DNA of 64,000 nucleotides from Lachnospiraceae bacterium (GTDB taxonomy: Bacteria; Bacillota; Clostridia; Lachnospirales; Lachnospiraceae): NCBI GenBank assembly GCA_910574805.1, contig CAJTCV010000008.1, forward strand, positions 62,001-126,000. The letters run 5' to 3'. Below are positions 50,036-58,379 of the stretch, piece after piece. Every line of letters starts with the position of its first letter. The first letter of the stretch is position 1. A model generated the notes under the pieces. It saw nothing but the letters and a program-made list of their open reading frames with translations. It had not been told where the DNA came from and ran no database searches. Both the position numbers and the translations under genes were made by a program.

Positions 50036-50218
50036 GTGAGCGTGAAGACAGGCTGTGAGATGTGCAGCAATTATGTATACGATGAGGATTATGATTATTA
50101 TGTGTGCGAGATGGATCTGGATGAGGATGAGATGTACCGGTTTCTGAGCAGCTCTGTGGACAGCTGTCCGTATTTTCGGGGAGAAGACGAGTACCAGATC
50201 GTCCGGAAACAGATGTGA
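50036..50218 (+). CDS. DUF6472 small Cys-containing protein
   Basis: A 60-residue protein: CEMCSNYVYDEDYDYYVCEM, then DEDEMYRFLSSSVDSCPYF and EYQIVRKQM. Four cysteines at 8, 11, 24 and 44 form a probable metal site in an acidic chain. The sequence matches the DUF6472 family of Lachnospiraceae; function unknown. The start is GTG 50036, nine bases after AGGAGG. The next gene starts 26 bases later, so they share an operon. Confidence 0.8.
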   Translation: MSVKTGCEMCSNYVYDEDYDYYVCEMDLDEDEMYRFLSSSVDSCPYFRGEDEYQIVRKQM

Positions 50219-50244
50219 GAGCAGAAAGGGGGAAGAAAGGACAT

Positions 50245-51645
50245 ATGCCGCTTGTTACGTTGGTCATCCCGGTATATAATGCGGAGAAATATCTGCGCCG
50301 CTGCCTGGACAGCGTGGCCGCACAGGATTTTCTGGATATGGAGGTGCTGCTTCTGGACGACGGCAGCGGGGACGGGAGTCTTAAGATCTGCCGGGAATAT
50401 GAGGAGAAGGATCTGCGCTTTCATGTGATCCACAAGGAAAATACCGGCGTATCGGATACCAGGAACCTGGGGATCCGTCTGGCAAAGGGAACCTATCTTC
50501 AGTTTGTGGACAGTGACGACTGGCTGACAGAGGACGCGGTGGAGTGCATGGTGCTGGCGGCAGAGCGGGAACAGTGCGACCTGGTGATCGCAGACTTTTA
50601 CCGGGTGAACAGGGACCGTTATGTGGAAAAGAAGCATATCCGGAGGAAGGATGTCATGAGCCGGGAGGAATTTGCCATGGAAATGGCGAAAAAGCCCGCG
50701 GATTTCTACTACGGAGTCATGTGGAACAAGCTGTACCGCCGGGAGATTGTCAGGCAGCAGGGGCTTTTCTGCGATACTTCCATGAACTGGTGCGAAGACT
50801 TTCTCTTCAATCTGGAGTACATCCGGTATGCGGACCGCTTTCTGGCGCTGCAAAAGCCGGTGTATTATTATCAGAAACGAAAGGGGAGCCTGGTGGCCAC
50901 GGAAGCTGTGTCCGCGGACGCGGTCCGGGTGAAATTTGAGCTGCTGGAGCGGTATAAGGCGCTGTATCAGAGTATGGGGCTGTATGAGGAGCATAAGCTG
51001 AAGATCAATTCCTATATTGTGGCGATTGCCAGAGACGGGGGAGCGGGGAGGATGAATCCCCGGAAACAGAAGCTTCCCTCGGAGGATGTCATACCGGAGG
51101 ACGAGAGATCCCGCCGGCAGCATGTGGAGCATACGTTTGATCCGGTCTGTGACAGCCGGTCGGAATATCTGATCCTGGGCACGTTTCCGTCCGTGAAATC
51201 CAGAGAACAGAACTTTTATTACGGCCATCCGCAGAATCGTTTCTGGAAGGTCCTGGCGCGTCTGACGGGCGAAGAACTGCCGGGGACCGTGGAAGAGAAG
51301 AAGGCGATGCTCTTAAAGCACCATATCGCCGTGTGGGATGTGATTAAAAGCTGCGATATCATTGGCTCCAGCGACAGCAGCATCAAAAATGTGGTGCCGG
51401 CGGACATTCCCCGGATTGTGAAGGACAGCCGGATCACCAGGATCTTCGCCAATGGAGAGAAAGCATACAGACTGTACAAAAAATACTGTGAACAACAGAC
51501 GGGGATCAAGGCGGTGAAGCTGCCGTCCTCCAGCCCCGCCAATGCGATCTTTACCCTGGACCGCCTGGCAGAAGCATGGAGCGCTCTGATCTACGGCAGT
51601 GAAAAAAACGAAAAACAGCATCGGTCCGCAGATGCGAAACTATAA
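50245..51645 (+). CDS. Fusion: GT2 glycosyltransferase plus DNA-deoxyinosine glycosylase domain
   Basis: A 466-residue protein joining two unrelated activities. Residues 1-265 are a family 2 glycosyltransferase: VTLVIPVYNAEKYLRRCLDS, then GVSDTRNLGIRLAKG and the FVDSDDW metal motif (D89, D91). Residues about 295-450 are a uracil-DNA-glycosylase-superfamily domain of the deoxyinosine (hypoxanthine) type: GTFPSVKSREQNFYYGHPQN (312-331), VWDVIKSCDIIGSSDSSIKN and the active-site-like PSSSPAN (427-433). The joint near 265-295 (GGAGRMNPRKQKLP...) is charged; a GGGGAGG-ATG and an in-frame GTG at 51123 could be relics of a separate start. The last nine codons overlap the palindromic repeat. One reading frame throughout; a missed stop or frameshift is not visible. 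Confidence 0.8.
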   Translation: MPLVTLVIPVYNAEKYLRRCLDSVAAQDFLDMEVLLLDDGSGDGSLKICREYEEKDLRFHVIHKENTGVSDTRNLGIRLAKGTYLQFVDSDDWLTEDAVECMVLAAEREQCDLVIADFYRVNRDRYVEKKHIRRKDVMSREEFAMEMAKKPADFYYGVMWNKLYRREIVRQQGLFCDTSMNWCEDFLFNLEYIRYADRFLALQKPVYYYQKRKGSLVATEAVSADAVRVKFELLERYKALYQSMGLYEEHKLKINSYIVAIARDGGAGRMNPRKQKLPSEDVIPEDERSRRQHVEHTFDPVCDSRSEYLILGTFPSVKSREQNFYYGHPQNRFWKVLARLTGEELPGTVEEKKAMLLKHHIAVWDVIKSCDIIGSSDSSIKNVVPADIPRIVKDSRITRIFANGEKAYRLYKKYCEQQTGIKAVKLPSSSPANAIFTLDRLAEAWSALIYGSEKNEKQHRSADAKL

Positions 51646-51680
51646 AACAGCATCGTTCTGAACAGATGCGGAACTATAAT
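51612..51680 (+). repeat. Tandem units of the dispersed palindromic repeat before ybaK
   Basis: Two units, 51612-51643 and 51644-51677, each read AAAACAGCATC, a short loop, GATGCG, then AAACTAT or GAACTAT; the second continues into TATAAT (51675-51680). Each can fold by GCATC/GATGC pairing. The first unit contributes the last codons of the fusion gene, and the second ends just before the ribosome site AGAGG of ybaK. Confidence 0.8.
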
Positions 51681-51691
51681 AGAGGTAAAAA

Positions 51692-52168
51692 ATGGCATTT
51701 GAGAAAGCAAAAGAACATCTGAGAAAATTCGGTCTGGAGGACCGGATTCTGGTATTTGATACATCCAGCGCCACAGTGGAGCTGGCAGCGGAGGCGGTGG
51801 GCTGCGAACCGGCCAGAATCGCCAAGACTCTGTCCTTTCAGGTGGAGGGCGGCTGCATCCTTGTGGTGGCGGCCGGTGATGCAAGAGTGGACAATAAGAA
51901 ATACAAGGCGCAGTTTCACACCAAGGCGAAGATGCTCTCATTTGATGAGGTGGAGGCGCTGACCGGCCATGCGGTGGGTGGCGTATGCCCCTTTGGTGTG
52001 AGAGAGGGAGTAAAAGTCTATCTGGATGCGTCTCTTAGACGGTTTGAGAAAGTATATCCGGCCTGCGGCAGCAGCAACAGTGCCGTGGAACTGACCCTCC
52101 CGGAGCTGGAGCGTGCTTCCGGATGCGAGGCCTGGATCGATGTGTGCAAATCAAATACCCCGCTGTAA
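51692..52168 (+). CDS. YbaK/EbsC family aminoacyl-tRNA deacylase
   Basis: A 158-residue protein with the YbaK fold: KTLSFQVEGGCILVVAAGDA, DNKKYKAQF, and LTGHAVGGVCPFGVREGVKV, the conserved substrate-pocket region. Members remove mischarged amino acids from tRNA (typically Cys- or Ala-tRNAPro). Length is normal. AGAGG is seven bases before the ATG. The gap after it (52169-52295) is rich in CAGG/CCTG half-repeats but shows no clear terminator. Confidence 0.88.
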   Translation: MAFEKAKEHLRKFGLEDRILVFDTSSATVELAAEAVGCEPARIAKTLSFQVEGGCILVVAAGDARVDNKKYKAQFHTKAKMLSFDEVEALTGHAVGGVCPFGVREGVKVYLDASLRRFEKVYPACGSSNSAVELTLPELERASGCEAWIDVCKSNTPL

Positions 52169-52295
52169 GTAACGTGGTATCAGGCCTGCAACACTGCAGA
52201 GCAGCGGGGAATCTGACCTTACGGCAGTCGCCAGATGCCTGCAGGCAGCCACCTGACCTGTTGCCCGCAGGAATAAAGAAAAGGAGTAATACATC

Positions 52296-53324
52296 ATGAA
52301 CTATGAGGAAGTCTTAAAGGAAGCACGGAACTGTATCGGCGACTCCTGCAAAGTATGTCCTGTCTGCAACGGACGGGGCTGCAGGAACCGGATCCCGGGA
52401 CCGGGAGCAAAAGGTGTGGGCGATACCGCCATCCGCAATTATGACAAATGGCAGGAGGTCCGCATCAATATGGATACGCTCCATGAAAATGTGCCGGTGG
52501 ACACTTCTCTGGAGTTGTTCGGGAAGAGATTCCGCTATCCCTTCTTTGCAGGGCCGGTGGGCGCGGTAAATATGCACTACAGTGATAAATATGACGATCC
52601 TGCGTATAATAACGTATTAGTAGATGCCTGTGTAAAGGCTGGTATCGTGGCATTCACGGGAGACGGCATGAATGCAGAAGTTGTGGAAGGCGCGGCGGCA
52701 GCGATCCGGGCGGCGGGCGGTATGGGCGTGCCCACGATCAAACCGTGGAATCTGGAGACCATCCGGGAGAAGCTTGCTCTGGTGAAGCAGGCGGGCGTGT
52801 TTGCCATTGCCATGGATGTGGATGCGGCGGGACTTCCCTTCTTGAAGAACATGCAGCCGCCCGCAGGAAGCAAGACTGTGGACGAGCTTCGCCGGATCGC
52901 GGAGATGGCGGAGGTTCCCTTTGTCGTCAAGGGCGTGATGACCCGGAAGGCGGCGCTGAAGGCGGCGGAAGCGGGTGCGGCGGCCATCATCGTATCCAAT
53001 CACGGCGGCAGGGTGCTGGACCAGTGTCCGGCCACAGCGGAGGTGCTTCCGGAGATCGCAGAAGCGGTGGGCGACCGGATGAAGATCCTGGTGGACGGCG
53101 GAATCCGAAGCGGTGTGGATATATTCAAGGCGCTTGCCCTGGGTGCGGACGGCGTTCTGATCGCCCGGCCCTTTGTGACAGCGGTCTACGGCGGCGGCGC
53201 GGAAGGCGTGCAGTGTTATGTGGAAAAGCTGGGAGCTGAGCTTGCTGATACCATGGCCATGTGCGGTGCATCTGCACTGGATGAGATCTCCACAGATATG
53301 ATCTGGAGGCCGTATTTCAGGTAA
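52296..53324 (+). CDS. FMN-dependent alpha-hydroxy-acid oxidizing protein
   Basis: A 342-residue TIM-barrel flavoenzyme. The FMN and active-site signatures are PFFAGPVGAVNMHYSD, VDACVKAGIVAFTGD, FVVKGVMTRKAAL, and IIVSNHGGRVLDQ (catalytic His) with LVDGGIRSGVDIFKALALGA. A cysteine group near the N-terminus (CKVCPVCNGRGC, about 19-30) is unusual for lactate oxidase-type proteins and may bind a metal. Substrate (lactate, glycolate or other) cannot be told. AAAAGGAG lies ten bases before the ATG. Followed 24 bases later by rubrerythrin. Confidence 0.88.
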   Translation: MNYEEVLKEARNCIGDSCKVCPVCNGRGCRNRIPGPGAKGVGDTAIRNYDKWQEVRINMDTLHENVPVDTSLELFGKRFRYPFFAGPVGAVNMHYSDKYDDPAYNNVLVDACVKAGIVAFTGDGMNAEVVEGAAAAIRAAGGMGVPTIKPWNLETIREKLALVKQAGVFAIAMDVDAAGLPFLKNMQPPAGSKTVDELRRIAEMAEVPFVVKGVMTRKAALKAAEAGAAAIIVSNHGGRVLDQCPATAEVLPEIAEAVGDRMKILVDGGIRSGVDIFKALALGADGVLIARPFVTAVYGGGAEGVQCYVEKLGAELADTMAMCGASALDEISTDMIWRPYFR

Positions 53325-53348
53325 GAAAACAGCGAAGGAGACAACGAG

Positions 53349-53882
53349 ATGGAATTGAAAGGGAGCAGAACAGAGCAGAATCTGATCGCCGCGTTTGCGG
53401 GAGAATCCGAAGCAAGGAACAAGTATACGTACTATGCCGCGAAAGCCCGGGAGGACGGTTACGAACAGATCGCGAACCTGTTCCAGGAGACTGCAGACAA
53501 TGAGAAAGCCCATGCAAAGCTGTGGTTTGAGCAGCTTCGCGGGATCCATACCACCGAAGAGAATCTGAAGGATGCGGCGGCAGGCGAACACTTTGAGTGG
53601 AGCGAGATGTACGCAACCTTTGCCAAAGAAGCGAAAGAAGAAGGATTTACAAAGATATCCACATTGTTTGAACTGGTGGCGAAGATCGAGAAGGAGCATG
53701 AAGAGCGGTATCTGAAGCTCCTTGAGAACGTGGAAAATGGAGTCGTATTCTCAAAGGACGGAGATGCCGTCTGGATCTGCATGAACTGCGGCCATGTCCA
53801 TGTGGGCAGGACTGCTCCGCAGATCTGTCCGGTGTGCTCGTACCCCCAGGGATATTTTGAAGAAAAAAAGACAAATTTTTAA
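53349..53882 (+). CDS. rbr: Rubrerythrin
   Basis: A 177-residue peroxide-reducing protein of anaerobes. The N-terminal ferritin-like four-helix bundle gives diiron ligands in AGESEARNKYTYYA (E...E), ETADNEKAHA and IEKEHEERY; the C-terminal rubredoxin-type centre is CMNCGH...CPVCSYPQGYF. Length is typical. It follows the flavin hydroxyacid enzyme by 24 bases, which suits removing H2O2 such an enzyme may make. GCGAAGGAGACAACGAG stands before the ATG. A strong hairpin closes the unit. Confidence 0.96.
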   Translation: MELKGSRTEQNLIAAFAGESEARNKYTYYAAKAREDGYEQIANLFQETADNEKAHAKLWFEQLRGIHTTEENLKDAAAGEHFEWSEMYATFAKEAKEEGFTKISTLFELVAKIEKEHEERYLKLLENVENGVVFSKDGDAVWICMNCGHVHVGRTAPQICPVCSYPQGYFEEKKTNF

Positions 53883-53890
53883 AAAAGGAG

Positions 53891-53916
53891 CGGCCGCTGA
53901 GTGATCTCAGCGGCCG
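53891..53916. terminator. Bidirectional terminator between rubrerythrin and the sensor kinase
   Basis: CGGCCGCTGAG (53891-53901), TGAT loop, CTCAGCGGCCG (53906-53916). On the minus strand it runs into TTTTTT (53881-53886 complement). The right arm contains the last codons and stop of the kinase. Confidence 0.85.
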
Positions 53917-56900
53917 TTCAGCCAGTATTCCATACGTTCGATCAGCCGCGGAATATCCAGCGGCTTGGCAATATGTCCGTTCATACCGGATTCCCGGCTG
54001 GTGGCGATATCCTCCGGAGAAGCGTTGGCTGACAGTGCGAGGATCGGGATCGTCGCTGCGTCGGCCCGGGGGAGCTTCCGGATGGCACGCGTGGCTTCAA
54101 AGCCGTTCATGACAGGCATCTGGATATCCATAAGGATCAGATCGTAGTAACCCACGGGCATCTCGGCAAAGCGCCGGAGTCCTCTGCGCCCGTCGGATGC
54201 ACATTCCACCATGGCCCCGATTTCTCCGATCAGCTCCATGGCGATCTCCTGATTCAGTTCGTTATCCTCCACCAGAAGGATTCGGCAGTTCTGGAAGGAG
54301 ACCTCAGAAGGCTCCTCACGACAGAGTTCCGCGCTGTAGTCCGGGGACTCTGCAGAGTTCTGCAGGCGCAGAAGGATCGTCACGGTAAATTCCGAGCCCT
54401 GTCCCGGTGAACTCTTCACGTGAATGGTTCCGCCCATCATACGGGCGATGTTCTGGGCAATGGAAAGCCCCAGACCGATCCCGTCGGTGTTGGCGACGTT
54501 CGGATCATCTGCACGGCTGAAGGGTTCAAAGATATGCTGGATAAACTGTTCATCCATGCCGATTCCGCTGTCGCGGAAGACAAAATCATAGGAATTGCAG
54601 CCATGTTCCCTGGATTCATGTTCGCTGACCTGGATCTCCAGCGTGCCTCCCGGGGGCGTATATCTTATGGAATTCCCGAGAATATTCAGGAACATCTGCT
54701 GGAGCCTCTGCTGGTCTCCCAGAATATTTTCATGTTCCACCAGCAGGGGATGCAGCTTCAGATGCAGACCCTTTTCCTGAGCTTTTGGATAGATCACGGA
54801 GACGATCTCATTCATCAGCTCCGAGAGGTTGAGAATGTCGGAGCTTAAATGGAGCCCGCCGGATTTCATCTGGCTGATGTCCAGGATCTCATTGAGGGTG
54901 GAAAGAAGCTGCAGGCTGGATATGGAAGCCTTTTCCAGACAGTCCTTTACCCGATCGGGGTCATCCACATGATGGGCGGCGATCTTAATCATTCCAATGA
55001 TGCCGTTCATGGGCGTACGTATATTGTGGCTCATGCAGGAGAGAAATTCCTGCTTGGATGCATTGGCATGGTCAGCAGCTTCGCAGGCGGCCTGGAGCGC
55101 CTGCTGCTCCCGCATCTCCTTGCGTTTGCTCTCGGTTACATCCTGAGCGGCGTAGACGACGGAGCGGGCCCTGCCCTCTTCATCTGCCTGGGACATGATG
55201 GCGGTGCTGCGGATCCAGCCGTATTCTTCCGGTCTGGTATCCGGACTCTTCGGGAGCTTCCGGTACGCCAGCGTGACATAGGGCTGCTTATAACTCAGTG
55301 TCCGCCGCAGGTTCTGGATGCTCAGGGTTTCCAGATATTCCGCACGGTCGTCGGGATGGATGAAGTGCTCTGCATAGGTTTTGAGGCCGGTGGCATAATC
55401 CACTTTGCCCTCCAGCGCTTTTTCCACCTCCTGGAGCTGTGTCACACTGCGGAAAGTATCCTGTTCCAGATCCGCATAATAAGTGGCGAAGAACATGCCG
55501 CCCAGGGTGCGGATGATGTCCTCCTGCTCCTGTTCGCCTTTTCTCCGGAGCTCTTCCTCGAGCTTTTCCCGGGTGATGTCCCTTCCCAGAATGTTGACCG
55601 AGATCCTGTTCCCCTGCTTTGCATAGATCACATGGTCCTCCATCCAGCGAAGGGGCGCCCCGGCGATGCGGTACTGGCAGATCTCCTCGGAATAATCCCG
55701 GGTATGGGCAGCTTTCTGATACAGATGCTCCGGGCTCATGATTTTCTTAAATGCCTCTGCATCCTCCGGATGGACGGTGGATTCCAGAGTCCTGTGGAAA
55801 TACTGATGATAACTTCCCGTGAGTGCATTCTGCATGGTGTTGTTTTCGTTGATCAGGATCCGCTCGCACTGGCCGTTTTCCAGATAAATGGTGGTCATGA
55901 CGCTGTATCTGGACTTGAGGATTGCAGCAAGCTGCATATCCCGAAGGGAAAGAGCATGCTCCTGACGCACGCGCCGGTCCACGTTCTGCAGCGCCAGGAT
56001 CGTATAATTTCTGGCGCCGTGATTCTGTCCGAAATAGGCGATGATCGCCATATAGCGGTATTCGTGGTCTTCCTCACCCCGCCACTGACAGAGCATGTCG
56101 GTCTTATGTACGGAGGTATCCCTGATCTGGCGCAGGCCTTCCAGGGAGAAGGTCCGGCAGAAACGATCCCGGTCCGTGGGATGGATCTGACGGATGAGAC
56201 GGGTGCTCATAAGCTCATCCCACGGGAGAGCCCAGGATTTCCATCCAGTATGCGTGTGTCCGTTCTCACGTACCAGATTGGTCTCGCCGGTGTCCAGGTC
56301 GATGCCGTAGATCCCGAAGTTCTGGGTGCCCAGGGTACGGATGACCTCCTGTACGCGGATGCTCGCCTCATCCAGCTCCAGGCTTTCCTGCAGGATATCA
56401 TGGATGTCCTTGATATAGAGGAAAATACACTGGTCGCCGTCAGAGGAGCCCAGATCCGGTACGACCTCCATCAGGTTCCACCGGAAATCCTCCTCCGAGC
56501 GCCGGCGGTAGCAGCAGGTCAGAATCTCCAGTCCTGTGCCGAGCGCTTCCTTCAGATGGTCCGGGCGGGTGAAGGAGATAAAATTGTTCATATCGTCCGG
56601 ATGGATGTCTCCATTGTAAATGAATTGTCCCAGCCAGCTGGAAAAGGTATCCGTACCATAACCGATGGCTCTGTCCCGGGGGCGGATCTTCACAATCTCA
56701 TACTGGTCCTGGGTGAGATTGACCCGCAGAATCTTATGATAGGCATGGCTGATCATCTGCATATGAGGCGCTACCGTAATGATAAAAGCCGGGATTTTAT
56801 GTTCCCACAGGGTCCTGACCGCCGTGATATCCACCATATCGCCAAATGGAGAATTATAGCAGAGAGTCCGGTTTTCCTGCCGGTCTCCCATGGTCAGGAG

Positions 56901-57080
56901 GGGGCAGTTCACGCAGGCGTGGTTCCCCATCTCATGGCAGGGCATACCTGTGTGGACATGGGGAGAGATCTCCTGAACCCGCCGGTTGTAATACAGAATC
57001 CTGTGACCATCTTCACGGATGATAAAAACGCCGGTCGTCGGTATTGCATGTAAGATCTTATCATATTCATTCCTGTCCAT
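53907..57080 (-). CDS. Hybrid sensor histidine kinase/response regulator with multiple PAS-like domains
   Basis: A 1057-residue cytoplasmic signalling protein without clear membrane helices. An N-terminal PAS-like part has the Cys-rich CHEMGNHACVNCPLL (about 47-61); several more PAS-like modules fill residues to about 655. The kinase core follows: H-box FLSCMSHNIRTPMNGIIGMI, N-box, and G-boxes DSGIGMDEQFIQHIFEPF and DGIGLGLSIAQNIARMMGG. The receiver domain is at the end (RILLVEDNELNQEIAMELIG, phosphoacceptor in YYDLILMDIQMPVMNG). ATG 57080 is preferred (AAGGTG upstream). Signal unknown; the Cys group could bind metal or sense redox. No HPt or regulator gene is next to it. Confidence 0.9.
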   Translation of the reverse strand: MDRNEYDKILHAIPTTGVFIIREDGHRILYYNRRVQEISPHVHTGMPCHEMGNHACVNCPLLTMGDRQENRTLCYNSPFGDMVDITAVRTLWEHKIPAFIITVAPHMQMISHAYHKILRVNLTQDQYEIVKIRPRDRAIGYGTDTFSSWLGQFIYNGDIHPDDMNNFISFTRPDHLKEALGTGLEILTCCYRRRSEEDFRWNLMEVVPDLGSSDGDQCIFLYIKDIHDILQESLELDEASIRVQEVIRTLGTQNFGIYGIDLDTGETNLVRENGHTHTGWKSWALPWDELMSTRLIRQIHPTDRDRFCRTFSLEGLRQIRDTSVHKTDMLCQWRGEEDHEYRYMAIIAYFGQNHGARNYTILALQNVDRRVRQEHALSLRDMQLAAILKSRYSVMTTIYLENGQCERILINENNTMQNALTGSYHQYFHRTLESTVHPEDAEAFKKIMSPEHLYQKAAHTRDYSEEICQYRIAGAPLRWMEDHVIYAKQGNRISVNILGRDITREKLEEELRRKGEQEQEDIIRTLGGMFFATYYADLEQDTFRSVTQLQEVEKALEGKVDYATGLKTYAEHFIHPDDRAEYLETLSIQNLRRTLSYKQPYVTLAYRKLPKSPDTRPEEYGWIRSTAIMSQADEEGRARSVVYAAQDVTESKRKEMREQQALQAACEAADHANASKQEFLSCMSHNIRTPMNGIIGMIKIAAHHVDDPDRVKDCLEKASISSLQLLSTLNEILDISQMKSGGLHLSSDILNLSELMNEIVSVIYPKAQEKGLHLKLHPLLVEHENILGDQQRLQQMFLNILGNSIRYTPPGGTLEIQVSEHESREHGCNSYDFVFRDSGIGMDEQFIQHIFEPFSRADDPNVANTDGIGLGLSIAQNIARMMGGTIHVKSSPGQGSEFTVTILLRLQNSAESPDYSAELCREEPSEVSFQNCRILLVEDNELNQEIAMELIGEIGAMVECASDGRRGLRRFAEMPVGYYDLILMDIQMPVMNGFEATRAIRKLPRADAATIPILALSANASPEDIATSRESGMNGHIAKPLDIPRLIERMEYWLNGR

Positions 57081-57165
57081 ATATGTCACCTTAAAGCGCC
57101 GGAGGCGCATTCTTCTTTTATGATACCATTACTCTACCATGTTTTGGATAAAATGTCCAATCAGA

Positions 57166-58344
57166 TCAGTGATGGAACAGCCGTATGCCGGTAAATGCCA
57201 TGGCCATGCCATATTTGTTGCAGCAATCGATAACCAGGTCATCCCGGACCGATCCGCCGGGCTGGGCGATGTAGCAGACGCCGCTCTTGTGTGCCCGTTC
57301 GATATTGTCGGCAAAGGGGAAGAAGGCGTCGGAGCCAAGGGTGACGCCGGTCATCCGGTCCAGCCATGCCCGTTTTTCTTCTTCTGTGAAGACGGCCGGC
57401 TTTACTCTGAAGATCTTCTCCCACGCGCCGTCTGCCAGGACATCCATGTACTCATCACCTGTATAGACATCGATGGCATTGTCGCGTTCCGCCCGTCCCA
57501 GAGTGTCCAGGAACTGAAGTCCCAGCACCTGAGGAGACTGGCGCAGGAACCAGTTGTCGGCTTTACTGCCCGCCAGACGGGTGCAGTGAACCCGGGACTG
57601 CTGTCCGGCGCCGATGCCGATGGCCTGCCCGTCTTTTACGAAGCAGACGGAATTGGACTGGGTGTATTTCAGAGTGATCAGGGCGATCTTCATGTCCATA
57701 AGCGCTTCTTTGGGAATCTCTCTCTGATCCGTCACCACATGGGAGAGCAGTTCTTCGTTGACCTCCAGCTCATTGCGCCCCTGCTCGAAGGTGATGCCGA
57801 ACACCTGTTTTCTCTCCAGCGGATCCGGTATATAGTCCGGGTCAATCTGGATCACATTGTAGTTCCCTTTTTTCTTCTGCCGCAGCAGATCCAGCGCTTC
57901 CTCCGTATAGCCGGGAGCGATGACGCCGTCGGACACTTCTCTTTTGATCAGTCTGGCGGTATCTGCGTCACAGACATCGGAGAGGGAGATGAAATCGCCG
58001 AAGGAAGACATACGGTCAGCGCCCCGTGCCCTTGCATAAGCGCATGCAAGAGGAGACAGCTCTCCCAGATCGTCCACCCAGTAGATCTTTGCCAGGGTAT
58101 CGGAGAGCGGAAGCCCTACGGCAGCGCCTGCGGGGGATACATGTTTGAAGGATGCAGCGGCGGGGAGCCCGGTGGCTTTTTTCAATTCCCGCACCAGCTG
58201 CCAGCCGTTGAAGGCATCGAGAAAATTGATATAGCCGGGCTTTCCGGAAAGTACCTGGACCGGAAGGTCGGTTCCGTCTTCCATATAGATGCGGGACGGT
58301 TTCTGGTTGGGGTTGCATCCGTATTTTAACTGAAGTTCGTTCAT
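57166..58344 (-). CDS. Stand-alone AICAR formyltransferase
   Basis: A 392-residue enzyme, the transformylase half of PurH alone: LKYGCNPNQKPSRIY, GKPGYINFLDAFNGWQLVRE, AAASFKHVSPAGAAVG and LKYTQSNSVCFVKDGQAIG, then GAGQQSRVHCTRLAG and GSDAFFPFADNI. It converts AICAR to FAICAR with 10-formyl-THF. The IMP cyclohydrolase part of normal PurH is absent and replaced by the PurO-type gene 35 bases upstream. CAGGAGG precedes the ATG. The two genes lie under a ZTP riboswitch, which fits because ZTP/AICAR signal low formyl-folate. Confidence 0.93.
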   Translation of the reverse strand: MNELQLKYGCNPNQKPSRIYMEDGTDLPVQVLSGKPGYINFLDAFNGWQLVRELKKATGLPAAASFKHVSPAGAAVGLPLSDTLAKIYWVDDLGELSPLACAYARARGADRMSSFGDFISLSDVCDADTARLIKREVSDGVIAPGYTEEALDLLRQKKKGNYNVIQIDPDYIPDPLERKQVFGITFEQGRNELEVNEELLSHVVTDQREIPKEALMDMKIALITLKYTQSNSVCFVKDGQAIGIGAGQQSRVHCTRLAGSKADNWFLRQSPQVLGLQFLDTLGRAERDNAIDVYTGDEYMDVLADGAWEKIFRVKPAVFTEEEKRAWLDRMTGVTLGSDAFFPFADNIERAHKSGVCYIAQPGGSVRDDLVIDCCNKYGMAMAFTGIRLFHH

Positions 58345-58379
58345 GGTATAATGGCCTCCTGTGAATTTTTCTGTATGGA

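Noticed and set aside
52169-52295. Structured RNA between ybaK and the hydroxyacid enzyme
   Set aside because: CAGG/CCTG words are frequent but no single convincing stem or known motif emerges.
54849-57053. Long plus-strand open frame opposite the sensor kinase
   Set aside because: It mirrors the kinase codons, has no family match, and no ribosome site; the minus-strand frame has clear kinase and receiver motifs.
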